This document shows positions 45,372 through 56,763 of a stretch of DNA of 64,000 nt, piece by piece (position 1 is the stretch's first letter; each line of letters begins with the position of its first letter). This DNA is from Psococerastis gibbosa. Its lineage: Eukaryota; Arthropoda; Insecta; Psocodea; Psocidae. The notes under the pieces were generated by a model that was not told the origin of the DNA, ran no database searches, and saw only the letters and a program-made list of their open reading frames with translations. Location: positions 2,666,001 through 2,730,000 of the forward strand of contig OZ020485.1 of NCBI GenBank assembly GCA_963971405.1. The letters run 5' to 3'. Made by a program: the position numbers and the translations under genes.

Positions 45372-47817
45372 CTAATTTCATAAATCAGGGCTACTTATGT
45401 TAAAGCAAGTGTAAACGTGAGCGACCAGCTGAGAAAAACTGCAAAAAAATACTGTAGCAGACGGGAAATGTAGAAAAGCATTATTTGGGACGTAAAAATG
45501 TAGTATTTTCCATGCTGGTACGTTATTTTGAGTTGAAAGATATCATCAACGCTATAATTTTAATAATAGAACATTAGAAACCGGATGTTCTTCCATTATG
45601 GATTATCTCGTATTACACTTATTTTTAACAAACAGCAAGTTTTACAAAGTTACTAAGGAGACTATTATGTTTATTCGTATTGCACTACATACACTACCCC
45701 ATGCTTGCCTTTATTTTTTCTGTCAGTTTTAGGTATAGTATTATAGACTAAAGGTGTAGAAGGCTTCCATACACCCTAATATCATAATATCATGAGGGAT
45801 TTCTAAATTTTGGAGCTGTAATTTAATTAATGAAAATTACTGGAGCATAAAATTTAACACATTGTAAAATTCATGGAAAAGTCGCACGCTGAAAATTATA
45901 AATGCTTGAAATAGCCCTCTATAACATTATCAGGGTAAATCGTTAGTTATTTGTGTTGTAAAATAATTAAAGAAACGCATTTATCCGAGAATAGCATTAG
46001 CATATATCTACGGAAAGTGGGCCGGCTGAATGAAAAACAAAGACAAATTCGAAACTAGACAAAATTTTAATGGACCTGAAGAATCCAGGCTAATGGATCG
46101 TCGCTGATTTCCAAATTGTTCCAGCTGCAGTTGGTTTCTTCTGTGGCACCACGTTGACTTCGAAAATGTATATCTCAGTAGCAAAAAGTTGGATTTGGAT
46201 TAGTGCATTATTATTAATTTTATGAAGATGTTTTAATATTGTAAGTTAATATTAAGTTTCCACAGTGTCTCCTTTTTCTTTCCTAAAACAAAGAAGACAA
46301 TGAAGTAAGCTACACCTTTAGTTAGATAATAGTAAGAGTAATGCGGTACTGTTAAGCCAGCACATTAAATATTTTTCAGGTATGCGCTTTCCGCTCATTG
46401 AAAGACATTAAAATGATTAAAGTGACCTAGCCTAATTAATATAAAACTAGGGAGTAATGATATTATTGCCAAGTAAATTATTAAGCTATTGATTGGCCTA
46501 TGTACAAAAATTGAAACGAGGTGCATGTTCGTATTGTGAGCATAGGAATCCAGTGTCAATCTGAGTGCTAAAATACCTGTTCTTCCCGCTTTAATTTTGA
46601 AAAAGATGTGGTTCTAGCTGTCACGTGGCCCCTCCACATTCTTCCCGCTTTAATTTAAAAAAAGCTACTGCCACGTCTTTTTAATAAATACAATGAAATA
46701 CAACCCCCCTTAATTGAAGAAATTCATACAAATCTTGTCAAATTAACCTGCATAATACCTTAATTTAAGCTCTGCCAACAAAAACAATCTATTTAAGTAG
46801 TACACAGTATGCAAAACTATATTAGAACTTACCTTTCTTGATTTTTCTTCTGCCTTGTTGACCGACGCGGTTGTTAACCTATATTTGAGGTTATCTACTT
46901 ATCTATCGTGTCAACAGATTGAAGTTTGAACAGATCCGCGCTAATTTTGTTGGTCTTTTAAAACATTGAAAATTAATACAACTAAAGTATGCTTATTAAG
47001 CAGGCCAAAAAATAGCACATTTATTGTAAATAGCAATAGACGGATGTCAAATACAATGTTTTTACCATAGGATATCAAATTGGTGCTGAATTTTTTTGTA
47101 TGAGACCTTGGAAGTTTACCCTTTTTCAATGTTCGACAGACTTACTGGTCTTACTAATTCAGAAGATGTTATACCCACTAGATTCCACAACTGAACTCAT
47201 TTAAAACTCTTTTAACGAGTCTTTTGGCACGAATAGTTACATTAGGTGCATATTCGTATCCAATTGTATAGTAAATTCAGTTAGGTTACGTAGGTAGCCT
47301 AGTCATGATAGAATTAAAGGCCTAGGTTGCATAACTGAATTTTGGGAGGCTATAATAGGTATTGTTCTTTTACTTATATTATTATTAGCTAGACCATGTA
47401 CCAACTTATAGTAGGCCTGGTGTCGATCGCCTAGCTATAATTATCTCACTAATCAGTTATAGGTGCATACTGCCTTTTCCAGCTAGGAAAAAGTGCAGCT
47501 GCTTAGGGGAGTATCAAGTATCTCTATCAAAGGGGCCCAAGAAGCTAGCTAAAGCCTAAATACTAAAAGCAGGAAACCTATTTATGAGGGTTTTAGTCTA
47601 AACTTTAATAAGTTGAAATCCATTGAAATACTATATATATTGTAATTACGTAAACAAGTAGGTATGTTTAAAAAATTGCGATCACGTATCGAAAATATTT
47701 GCTTTACTGAGTATAGCCTACGTCCTAACGTCCCGCAGGAAATTGGCAGCCCGAAATTTAATACGGTCCTAATTTTTTATTTAATTAACTCTCAAGTTAT
47801 TAAAAATTATGTTCATT
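45372..47817. other. Left-arm non-coding DNA
   Basis: AT-rich sequence with no recognised gene. Its mirror image (58,254-60,704) differs by scattered point changes and one- to five-base indels, e.g. the paired-coordinate sum changes from 106,076 to 106,062 across it. Confidence 0.5.
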
Positions 47818-48612
47818 GCTTTCCAATTTATACGTAGGCTAGTATAAGGAAAGCTTTGTGACGGCCGAAATTTTCGATTCCGAGATTTCAACAATTATAC
47901 ACGTTTTAAGGTGCCAGGAACCCAAAAGTGTTTTTTACGAAACGTCTGTCTGTGCGTCGATTTCCGGGCAAACTACCCGGTCGATTTTGATGAAATTCGG
48001 CATGTAGGTTCACAAAAATTATTAAACCTCGGGATAGTTTTTTTTATTTGGGGCTAACTCAATTTGGGGGGGTTTTATTCTCAAAAAACTCCAAAAAAAA
48101 CTCTAAAAAAAATTATCTCCCAAAAACGGCTCCAACGATTTCTATTAAATTCACATGTATTGTAGTTGCTATTAATATTGATAAAATGCGGGGGGTCGCT
48201 TGCCCCTTGATAGTTTGCTTCTGGGGGTAAAAAAACAACTAAATTTTAATGAAAAATGACTAAAAATAATTTTTCTGCGAAACCTTTCTATCGATGATTT
48301 CTACCTTCAGGTATATTTTAGGTGTTGAGTAAAGAAATCGGACAGGTTGCTTTCCCAGAAAAGTATTTGGTTTTGTACAAAAAATTTTTTTTTTTTAAAT
48401 TATAGAAAATTCACGCTCAAACGCATTGCGTGCCCTGCCAGTATTGCTCTGTGTTAATGTGTTGGTCGGGACAATCCCCCCCCCCCCCCCCCCCCCCCCG
48501 GCACATCGGAAATTTAACCATAGGAAAATTATTTACTATGAAATTACTCATTTTCTCTATCTACAAATTTTGATAAATTGGAAAGCATTTTCGAGTAAAC
48601 TCGGACCGGTTC
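47818..48612 (+). mobile_element. R1 interspersed repeat (left arm)
   Basis: Full-length R1 with all landmarks. It differs from its mirror at 57,416-58,253 by a ~40 base loss next to the C homopolymer (about 48,470). The mirror keeps 'CACCTGACGTCACTGGAGG' and 'GAGGTAAATTCTAGATAGG', also present in the independent copies, so the left arm lost this segment. The C run here (about 25 C) is among the longest in the window. Confidence 0.75.
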
Positions 48613-49263
48613 TTTAAGTTGCAGAAGACTACGTCATTGGTACCTACTGTAGCTTTTTCATAAAAATTATTGAGGGCTAAAATTTCTCATAAAATAGATA
48701 ACATGAAAAAACTACAAACAAAAAATTAATAATACCCTATTATCGTATATTATGCTTAAAGTAGTCTTCTACAATTACTTAAATGAACTAATATTTTAAT
48801 AACTTGCTTAGTTATCCCATTACATTTTATAATGAAAATAAAGGTTATTATTATGAATTAAATAAAAGATAAGTAGGCCTATTAAATTTTGGACTGTCAA
48901 TTTCCCACGGGTCGTACACTCTTAAGAATTTGTACATAGCATTATTTACTTTCGCGTATAATTAATGGCGGTCTTAAAAATTATGGATTGTGATATTTTC
49001 CCGGACTTGCCTAGCAATGAGAAGAAAAAAGCCTGGAAATGTTTTCAGGCAGTAGGCCTAGTACATTATTTTCTTGGAAACCATAGAGCTGAAAATTATG
49101 AATGATAACTGACATGATTACGAGTTTTTCCATCAACGGATGAAAATATTAAAAATCATCATAATCATATAAGATAAATTATCTCTACGTCCACTTCTTA
49201 TATATATATTTTCATTTATTGGAACTTTTCCATTTTTTACATATAAAAGCAAATTAAGAACAA

Positions 49264-49387
49264 TGTGCACGGGTTATACATACCTAATTTTATTGCTTTT
49301 ATACCCAGAAATAAGAAAAGAAACAAAATTCTTATCTTATTTCTGGGTATAAAAGCAATAAAATTAGGTATGTATAACCCGTGCACA
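49264..49387. repeat. 124 bp hairpin, ~53-base arms (left arm)
   Basis: The arms begin TGTGCACGGGTTATACATAC and contain CTAATTTTATTGCTTTTATA, then a GGGTATAAAAGC block. They are essentially perfect complements around an A-rich loop of about 16 bases (AAAGAAACAAAATTCT). Mirrored at 56,640-56,763. No TSD recognised. Confidence 0.8.
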
Positions 49388-50027
49388 AAATTGCGATTGA
49401 TGGTTTCTTCGTACAATTGCAAAATTTATGAACTGTGTGTTTCTACATTCCAGACTTAGTTATTTAATTTTAAATATATAACAATGATGGTCTGAATTTT
49501 AACAAGTGCCAGTCCTTTTCAGCACATACAACTTTTCTCGCAGCTTCTCCTGAATAAACTGAAGTGCAGGATGGCGTAATGGATCCTCCTGATTCTACAG
49601 ATCCTTCTCAAATATCACCAACATTGAAACATCCTGAAAATTATAATAATACATAAATATAGAGCAATAATAACCATTGTACGCATGTATAGTAAACGTA
49701 GTAAGGACAAATTTCATGGTATGACGTCCAGTCACTAATTGGCGAGACAATATGACACATAACATAAAGCCAAATCCAATGCAAATTATGCCTTCTGGAC
49801 CGGCTCGGGGTTTCAAATTCAGATGCTATGCTTGTCCAGTTAAAGAGTTTGCTATCTCCCTTTTTCCGAAACGTTGCAGGGTTCTTATAGATATATAGAA
49901 CCTGGTGGCCGTTGGTACTCACTTATGGCATATAGGCTACCTGCGGGCATACTATGGCAATTTTATAAAGTCTTAACATGCGATTAAAAATGTGAAGTTC
50001 ACCAAAATTAGAGGATATAAAAAAACT

Positions 50028-50101
50028 GGGCTTGACGGGATTCGAACACATGATCTACGCCTAACCAGGGAGTCGTCTTAACTGCACAAGAGCGTAAGAC
50101 C
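50028..50101 (-). repeat. tRNA-like SINE head, decayed (left-arm inner boundary)
   Basis: On the minus strand the 3' half matches the 27,340 unit (CCTGGTTAGGCGTAGATCAT, GTGTTCGAATCCCGTC, AAGCCCAG, then T-rich). The 5' half (GGTCTTACGCTCTTGTGCAG) has lost box A. The giant inverted duplication ends inside it: only the 3' half, up to CTCCCTGG, is present in the right arm. Confidence 0.55.
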
Positions 50102-50190
50102 GCACAAGAACAGTAACTGATGTATACCTTCAAGTTATAACCTCGTATTGACATGATTCGTAATGTTATCCAGGTTAACACAAAGTTAAA

Positions 50191-51038
50191 GAACCGGTCC
50201 GAGTTCACTCGAACATGCTTTCCAATTTATCAAAATTATTAGATAGAGAAAATTAGTAATTTTATGGCAAATATTTTTCCTATGGTTAAATTTCCGATAT
50301 CTCGGGGGGGGGGGGGGGGGGGCGGTTGTCCACCTGACGTCACTGGAAGTGAGGTAAATTCTCGATAGGTCAAACAAACACATTAATTACCACACAGCAA
50401 TAATGGCAGGGCATGCAATGCATTTGAGCGCGAATTTTCTATCATTTTTTTCAAAAAATAATTTTTTGGGCAAAACCAAATATTTTTTTGGGAAAGCAAC
50501 CTATCCGGTTTCGTTACTCAATTTAACACCTAAAACATGCTTGAAGGTAGAAATCATCGATAGAAAGGTTTCGCATTTTTTAGTCATTTTTTCATTAAAA
50601 TGTAGTTATTTTTATTTTTTTACCCCCAGAAGCAAACTATCAAGGGGCAAGCGACCCCCCGCATTTTGTCAACATTAATAACGACTACAATCTACGAGAA
50701 TTTAAAAGAAATCGTTGGAGCCGTTTTTGAGAAATAATTTTTTTTGACGTTTTTTTGGAGTTTTTTGAAAATAAAACCCCCCCAAATTGAGTTAGCCCAA
50801 AAAAAAAATGGTCCCGAGGTATGATTTTTGTGAACCTACATGCCAAATTTCACTCAAATCCACTGAGTAGTTTGCCCGGAAATCGACGAACAGACAGACA
50901 GACCGACAGACAGACATTTTGTAAAAACCACTTTTTTGGGTTCCTGGGACCTCAAAACGTGTAAATCCGTTGAAATCTCGGAATCGAAAATTTCGACCAT
51001 CACAAAGCTTTCCTTATACTACGTATAAATTGGAAAGC
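50191..51038 (-). mobile_element. R1 interspersed repeat, full-length copy
   Basis: Begins GAACCGGTCCGAGTTCACTC and ends CGTATAAATTGGAAAGC. G homopolymer at 50,305-50,322 and CAGA microsatellite near 50,891. The same orientation as 57,416 but a different insertion, since it is in the spacer and has no mirror. Confidence 0.7.
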
Positions 51039-51206
51039 AATTAAGACCAGTGTTATATAAACCATATAATACTTCAATATAATATGTAAAGCATTGCCAT
51101 TATAGCATTAAGGAAGCTCACAGACTAGTTCGGTAGCTGTGCTAACCTGACTGACAATACGAATCATGTCAATTCGAGCATATAAGTACATCAACTGTTC
51201 TTGTCG

Positions 51207-51278
51207 GGGCTTCTGGTCCAGCGGTTAAGACGACGCTCCGGCTAGGCGTAGATCATGGGCTCGAATCCCGTCAAGCTC
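51207..51278 (+). tRNA. tRNA-like unit, partly decayed
   Basis: 72 bases aligning with the 27,340 unit. Box A is TGGTCCAGCGG, box B GGCTCGAATCC (one change), and a T5 terminator follows at 51,281. The acceptor stem GGGCTTC/CAAGCTC has mismatches and the anticodon loop reads TCCGGCTA-like sequence. It is preceded by the same 'ACTGTTCTTGT' leader and followed by 'CTATATCCTCTAATTT', so it is a SINE copy rather than a host tRNA. Confidence 0.5.
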
Positions 51279-53116
51279 AGTTTTTCTATATCCTCTAATT
51301 TCGTGGGGGTTATCTCTTCAACCAAAGTTAATTTAATGTTAGTGTTATATACATCATTTAATACAACAATATAATGTGAATTTACCATTCTTAATAAGAT
51401 TGGGTAAGTTGCCCACTCATGATGTTAAGACACATTCTAGGTCAGGTTACATTTGTTTCTGCGTAAAACATAAAATAATTATTAAACTAACTTACGAAAA
51501 TCAGGTACGATTGAAGGAGCTTCTCCTTCTTATTCCATTTAACCTGACGTCACAGTAATGAACTACTATGTTGCTGATTTGAAGCGTTTAATTCAATGCT
51601 GAATAGGTTAGCAGGTATTAGTTTCGGACTCTCCCCTTGCGAATAGTGGCGAGTAGAATCTAATGCGTGGTCGGTTGCTAGAACTTTTAAGACCTATAAC
51701 AATTCAAATTATGTAAGGCTGAATAAAAGGTGATCTACAAGCCAAGAGAGAGAGAAATACTATATAACCAGCATAGATGAATTTGTCAAACTATTGGGCC
51801 TTCAAATTAATGTTTTCGTGGAAACAACATATCTATTGTCTCGATTCTATTTTTTTTCGCAATAAAAAGATAAGCTAAACTAAAATCAAATTCGTTAGCA
51901 TTACATTGCTACTCCTGAATCTCATATTTAGCTTCCAAAATTGAGTTGTGGTAGGAACTGGTGGTTATGTGATTCAGGAAGTATTGCTAATACAAAAGTA
52001 GCAATTCAAAATATTTTCCATTTGAATAGGTCCACGTCATGCCGAATTTTAAATCATAAAAAAATATGACTGTGTCATGCCGATGCCTCACTCCACTAAA
52101 GTTATTTGACTGGGTTTTTAGTTGTTAGCATTCGCATCTCAGCCTAATTCATGTAAAGACTACATGATGCAGACATAGAAAATGGTTCAGCTCAGTTAAA
52201 CGTTCTTATCAGGCCGTCGTGGCGAGTTGACCCACTTTTACTATTTATAGGGTTCGTCAAAAAAACAATATTATCTGCCTACCGCCCTTCATTAAGAACT
52301 TAAGTACTCTGGTATTAGCGGTGAATCAGTGAAGTGTCAATATATAATAGGTATTATAGTTTGTAGTTGGAATGTTCCAGTTTATCTCAAAACTTTTTCT
52401 CATTATAACTTACAGTATATGAAAAAATGGCCGGCAGCTCCCTCATGTTTAATGAGTTATGTATCCCAGTTCCCTGAACTCATCCATGCTGTGGAGTGGA
52501 CATTCCTTCATCCTCCTCGTGACAACGGGCTTGAACCCTGAATTTTTTTTAATAGCAAGACTGCTGGGGACACCACAATCCTGACAGCCTTCTTCTGCAA
52601 TAGAAGAAAATTAACCACCCTTGGAGAATGACCCCATAGAAGTGAGCCGTAATTAATGTGTCTATGGAAAGGAGCATGATATGCGATTAGCAGATACTTT
52701 TTGGTACTTTTGACATTTTTATTTCAAAAATGCTATGAGTAAGCAGTCCAATTTAACTTGAGTCCACTATTAAGCCCAACAGCTTCACAAAATCACTCTC
52801 CGCGTTCGGGGCTCTAATCTGGAGGGAACAGCAAGTCTTTTAACCTTTAATGAAACCAAGACGAATTGACATTAACAGGACCTTCTTTTGCTTCCCTATG
52901 TATACGTAGTATAAGGAATGCTTATTAACGGTCGAAATTTTTGATTTCACTTGATTTTAATGTATGGAAGTCGCAGATACCCATGTTCTGCAAGAGAGCT
53001 ATTAATATAGCTACGTCCATTGGCATAATATTGTCAGTGAACCTAAGCCTATTCAATTGGTAAGCTTCCTGTTTCAATTTCAATTCTTGAACCCATATGG
53101 CGCCCATTCGGCCCCC

Positions 53117-53249
53117 ATTCCACATACGTAGGCTACAACGTCAATGAAAATTATGAAATTGATGGTGGCAGCAGAATTTTTAGTATGTAAAAATGTCTGC
53201 TGCCACCATCAATTTCATAATTTTCATTGACGTTGTACGTATGTGGAAT
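53117..53249. repeat. Hairpin 1 of a double hairpin (H1-related)
   Basis: The arms ATTCCACATACGTA...ACAACGTCAATGAAAATTAT...GGTGGCAGCAGA and their complement pair almost perfectly. The left arm has a five-base GGCTA insertion. The loop TTTTTAGTATGTAAAAA is related to the H1 loop. It lies seven bases from hairpin 2. Confidence 0.7.
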
Positions 53250-53256
53250 ACCCCCC

Positions 53257-53383
53257 TTCCACATACGTACAACGTCAATGAAAATTATGAAATTGAAGGT
53301 GGTAGCAGAATTTTTAGTATGTCTTTAATGTCTGCTACCACCTTCAATTTCATAATTTTCATTGACGTTGTACGTATGTGGAA
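53257..53383. repeat. Hairpin 2 of a double hairpin (H1-related)
   Basis: Perfect or near-perfect arms (TTCCACATACGTACAACGTC ... GAAGGTGGTAGCAGA). The loop ATTTTTAGTATGTCTTTAAT is the complement of an H1-type loop (ATTAAAGA.TAAAAAT). It ends GGAATGGGCACCTA, comparable with H1's GGAATAAGCGCCTA. Together the two units look like one element carrying an internal inverted duplication. Confidence 0.7.
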
Positions 53384-54912
53384 TGGGCACCTAATGGATT
53401 GAAATAAATGATCCCAACACAGTAACCATTAGTGGTCCCTAACAGCACTACAGACAAATGTTACAAGCTAGAAGCTACATATTATTGGAAGTTAATTTAG
53501 GCAACTCACATGATTGTAACTTGCTATGTTGCATATTGCTATATTTCCATTCTAATCCATTTCTTTAATCAATTCAGATTAGTGCGTATATATTTCAATA
53601 TAGGTCTATTAATAATTAATTTAATTAATAATAATGGTAAATTTAGTAAAGCCAATGTGGTAGACTGGTAGATTCAAGATTGCTAAAATCCAGAACAATA
53701 TTATTATTTGGAATCAGGAATACGTCTCTTACTCTAAAGCCACGACTAGAGATCCCAAAACACGATTATTTACTACGCTAATGCTATTTCAAAGGTTTCA
53801 AAGTTTTCAAAATGTTAGAAAACGCCCCTGAAGACAGGTGCCCCTTCCAAAACAGGCATAAATGAAGTAAAAAATGTGTATTATTTTATACGTAAAAATA
53901 TACGTCAATAATTCATTAGACAATAGATAATTAATAAATGTCTAGTTTGTATTTCAGAAATTGTTTTAAACTAATTTTCTAGGGAGAAAATAATGTTTTT
54001 ATCAAACGATAGTCGAATGGGTCTATTGTAATGCGTACATAACAGGCTTTAACTTTTAAGACTCCCTGGCAGGGCTGCCACATTCCGTGGTTTACCTCGG
54101 AATTCCGTGGGAAATAATTTTATTCCGAAAAATTTCCGGGGTCAACAATTTTTGAGGTTTTTCTGTGGGATTTTAGGGAAATTTGTTTTTATTTTATTTT
54201 TTAAGAATTTTGTCGAAGGACCATTGATTCTCTCGCGGTTTCATAAAATTTTCGCAAAAATTCAAAAAATATAAACACTATTTCCACCCCGAGCCCTACA
54301 CCTCCATATGATTTGCATGCTGAAGCAGGGGACCAATCGAAAGTCCACCATATTTTGGCCTAAAATTTTCGCGCCAAATGAAACTCAATAGTTATCTTAT
54401 GGCAGTTATGACAGTTAATTGTTATTCTAGATTTCTGCATGTTTTTTAAAAATTTACTAGCTTGAGTAGCTTCAGCTTTGTATAATGAATAAAACTTAGA
54501 TGAACCTGAAATAAGATGCCGGGAATTTCATATCAGCCTATAAAAGTGTGAGGGTGAGAAAAAAGTCAAATCAAATGATTAAATCATGGGAGCCAATTGC
54601 ATTATTTCCATCACAAACCTATTTCAAGAAAGGTTTGTAAGTTTATACATACATGCATTGGCGTAAATAGGGGGGTCCTGGGGGGGAGGCTAAGCCCGCA
54701 GGCCCCCCCCCCCAGGATTTCTGGTGACAAAGACGTTATGGAGGCGAAAGGCATAGTATCCACAATAACGAAAGGGAAATTAATTCTTGATACTGGTATG
54801 CTTATTTTACATGAAAGACATCATGAAAAAATCAACACATTGACTTATTTTCACAAACATATATTACTCAAAATGCTTAAGATCCCAATAGGCCTATTTC
54901 AGACCTATTTTT

Positions 54913-55275
54913 TCAAGCTTTTTCTTCGGGGGAGACCCCCGGGCCCCCTCAGTGGTAGGTTTATTTGTCGGTACAATCTCAACTGTACTGCTTGCAAAAT
55001 TCGTAAAACCTCACTAATTTGGACCTATATACATCAATTTTCCTTCTCCGGGGGAAACCCCCGGCCCCCCATTCTCCAGGGTTTAATATGCGTAAAACCT
55101 CACTAATTTGGGCCTATTTATCAATTTTTTTCTACGGGGGAGACCCCCGGGCCCACCTATCACCAGGGTATAAAATGCGAAAAACCTCATTAATTTGGGC
55201 CCATTTATCATTGTTTTTCTGCAGGGGAGACTGCTGCGCCCCCTTCTCCAGGGGATAAAATGTGTAAAACCTCAC
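54913..55275 (-). repeat. GC-rich tandem repeat inside T1 copy 2
   Basis: Same ~85 bp units as 33,490-33,905, with the AAAACCTCACTAATTTGG word at about 55,004, 55,093, 55,180 (as ...CATTAATTTGG) and 55,266. Blocks such as GGGGGAGACCCCCGGGCCC are more perfect here than in copy 1. Confidence 0.65.
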
Positions 55276-55705
55276 TAATTCAGGTTTACCACAACATTAA
55301 TGGCTTGGATTCACGGAGAACAGCTTAGATCTGATAATGACAACCCAAACAACCTAGCCCCCCCCCCCCCTCCAGTCTCCAGAAGGTTACGCAGCCCCCT
55401 ATAATGCTTTTCTCAGCGCTCCAAGTATTTTTAATTGTCAACTGCCAATTTTGAATTTGCCACAATTAAAGGTACCTACTTATGGTATACGTGGGTGTAG
55501 CTTAGGAGCCTTAGACTATACTGCTCTAGCTTCTGAAAATTAGCAAGATTAAAAGATGAAAACTGGTGAAGTAGGCATGGTGACGTACAGCAGTCGATAC
55601 TCTCAAAAATAATAAAAATCCGCCTATGCTTAGCATACTACATGAAAACAAACTTTATATCCAGTTTAATTTGTAACATCCTTGGTGAATGATAAAAATC
55701 ATATA

Positions 55706-55848
55706 TAAGGCGCTTATTCGACCAACGTCAATAGTGATAGTAAATGTGGTATTGACGTGGTAGCAGACATTAAGACAGTCTAAAATGTCTGCTACCACGT
55801 CAATACTACATTTACTATCACTATTGACGTTGATGGAATATGCATCTA
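55706..55848. mobile_element. Hairpin MITE H1 nested in T1 copy 2
   Basis: Same position inside T1 as 34,329-34,472, and almost identical to it. It differs by one base in the loop and by small changes near the right end (GATGGAATATGCATCTA). Confidence 0.7.
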
Positions 55849-56639
55849 AAGGGGACCAACATTTAAAAAAAATTCCGGGGTATTCTGAGGAACTATTTAA
55901 CAATTTCCGAGGAATATGGCAGAAGTCATTTGGCAGCCCTGCTCCCTGGTTAGGCGTAGATCATGTGTTCGAATCCCGTCAAGCCCAGTTTTTTTATATC
56001 CTCTAATTTTGGTGAACTTCACATTTTTAATCACATGTTAAGACTTTATAAAATTGCCATAGTATGCCCGCAGGTAGCCTATATGCCATAAGTGAGTACC
56101 AACGGCCACCAGGTTCCCCACTCTCCCTGTCGATATCTATAAGAACCCTGCAACGTTTCGGAAAAAGGGAGATAGCAAACTCTTTAACTGGACAAGCATA
56201 GCATCTGAATTTGAAACCCCGAGCCGGTCCAGGAGGCATAATTTGCATTGGATTTGGCTTTATGTTATGTGTCATATTGTCTCGCCAATTAGTGACTGGA
56301 CGTCATACCATGAAATTTGTCCTTACTACGTTTACTATACATGCGTACAATGGTTATTATTGCTATATATTTATGTATTATTATAATTTTCAGGATGTTT
56401 CAATGTTGGTGATATTTGAGAAGGATCTGTAGAATCAGGAGGACCCATTACGCCATCCTGCACTTCAGTTTATTCAGGAGAAGCTGCGAGAAAAGTTGTA
56501 TGTGCTGAAAAGGACTGGCACTTGTTAAAATTCAGACCATCATTGTTATATATTTAAAATTAAATAACTAAGTCTGGAATGTAGAAACACACAGTTCATA
56601 AATTTTGCAATTGTACGAAGAAACCATCAATCGCAATTT

Positions 56640-56763
56640 TGTGCACGGGTTATACATACCTAATTTTATTGCTTTTATAACCAGAAATAAGAAAAGAATT
56701 TTGTTTCATTTCTTATTTCTGGGTATAAAAGCAATAAAATTAGGTATGTATAACCCGTGCACA
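56640..56763. repeat. 124 bp hairpin (right arm)
   Basis: Mirror of 49,264-49,387, with the same perfect arms. One arm has a single change (ATAACCAGAAATAAG against ATACCCAGAAATAAG), which the other arm does not share, so it arose after the arms formed. Confidence 0.8.

Larger units (their letters stand above)
42158..50076 (+). repeat. Giant inverted duplication, left arm
   Basis: Base for base this is the reverse complement of 55,942-64,000. The sum of paired coordinates slides from 106,158 at the outer edge to about 106,027 near the inner edge, so the right arm carries about 131 extra bases in a few indels. Matched landmarks are the hAT relic (42,653-43,010), SINE S1 (43,985-44,190), exon-like segments (43.8-45.4 kb), R1 (47,818-48,612) and a hairpin (49,264-49,387). 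Several hundred-base blocks are identical or differ at one position. Homology stops inside a tRNA-like sequence at about 50,076. Confidence 0.9.
50077..54069. other. Spacer between the arms of the giant inverted duplication
   Basis: About 4.0 kb unique to the centre. It contains an R1 copy (50,191-51,038), a tRNA-like unit (51,207-51,278), an R1 fragment (about 52,892-52,950), two hairpins (53,117-53,383) and otherwise AT-rich non-coding DNA (51,290-52,890 and 53,390-54,069) in which I recognise nothing. Confidence 0.6.
54070..55941 (+). mobile_element. hAT-like non-autonomous element T1, copy 2 (1.87 kb)
   Basis: Same ends as copy 1 (CAGGGCTGCCA/TGGCAGCCCTG) and a different perfect 8 bp TSD, CTCCCTGG (54,062-54,069; 55,942-55,949), so it is an independent insertion. 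The TSD is part of the tRNA-like sequence where the giant inverted duplication ends. It lacks ~57 bases present in copy 1 near 32,990-33,050. It carries the same GC-rich tandem array (54,913-55,275) and nested H1 hairpin (55,706-55,848). A 169-codon open frame through it is not a gene. Confidence 0.85.

Noticed and set aside
53117-53383. Double hairpin as the axis of the giant palindrome
   Set aside because: It is close to the present centre only because T1 lengthened one side. Removing T1 puts the axis near 52.1 kb, in plain sequence.
54597-55106. 169-codon open frame
   Set aside because: It runs through T1 copy 2 and its ~85 bp GC-rich array. The translated peptide repeats with the DNA period, and the same region of T1 copy 1 is open for only part of it.
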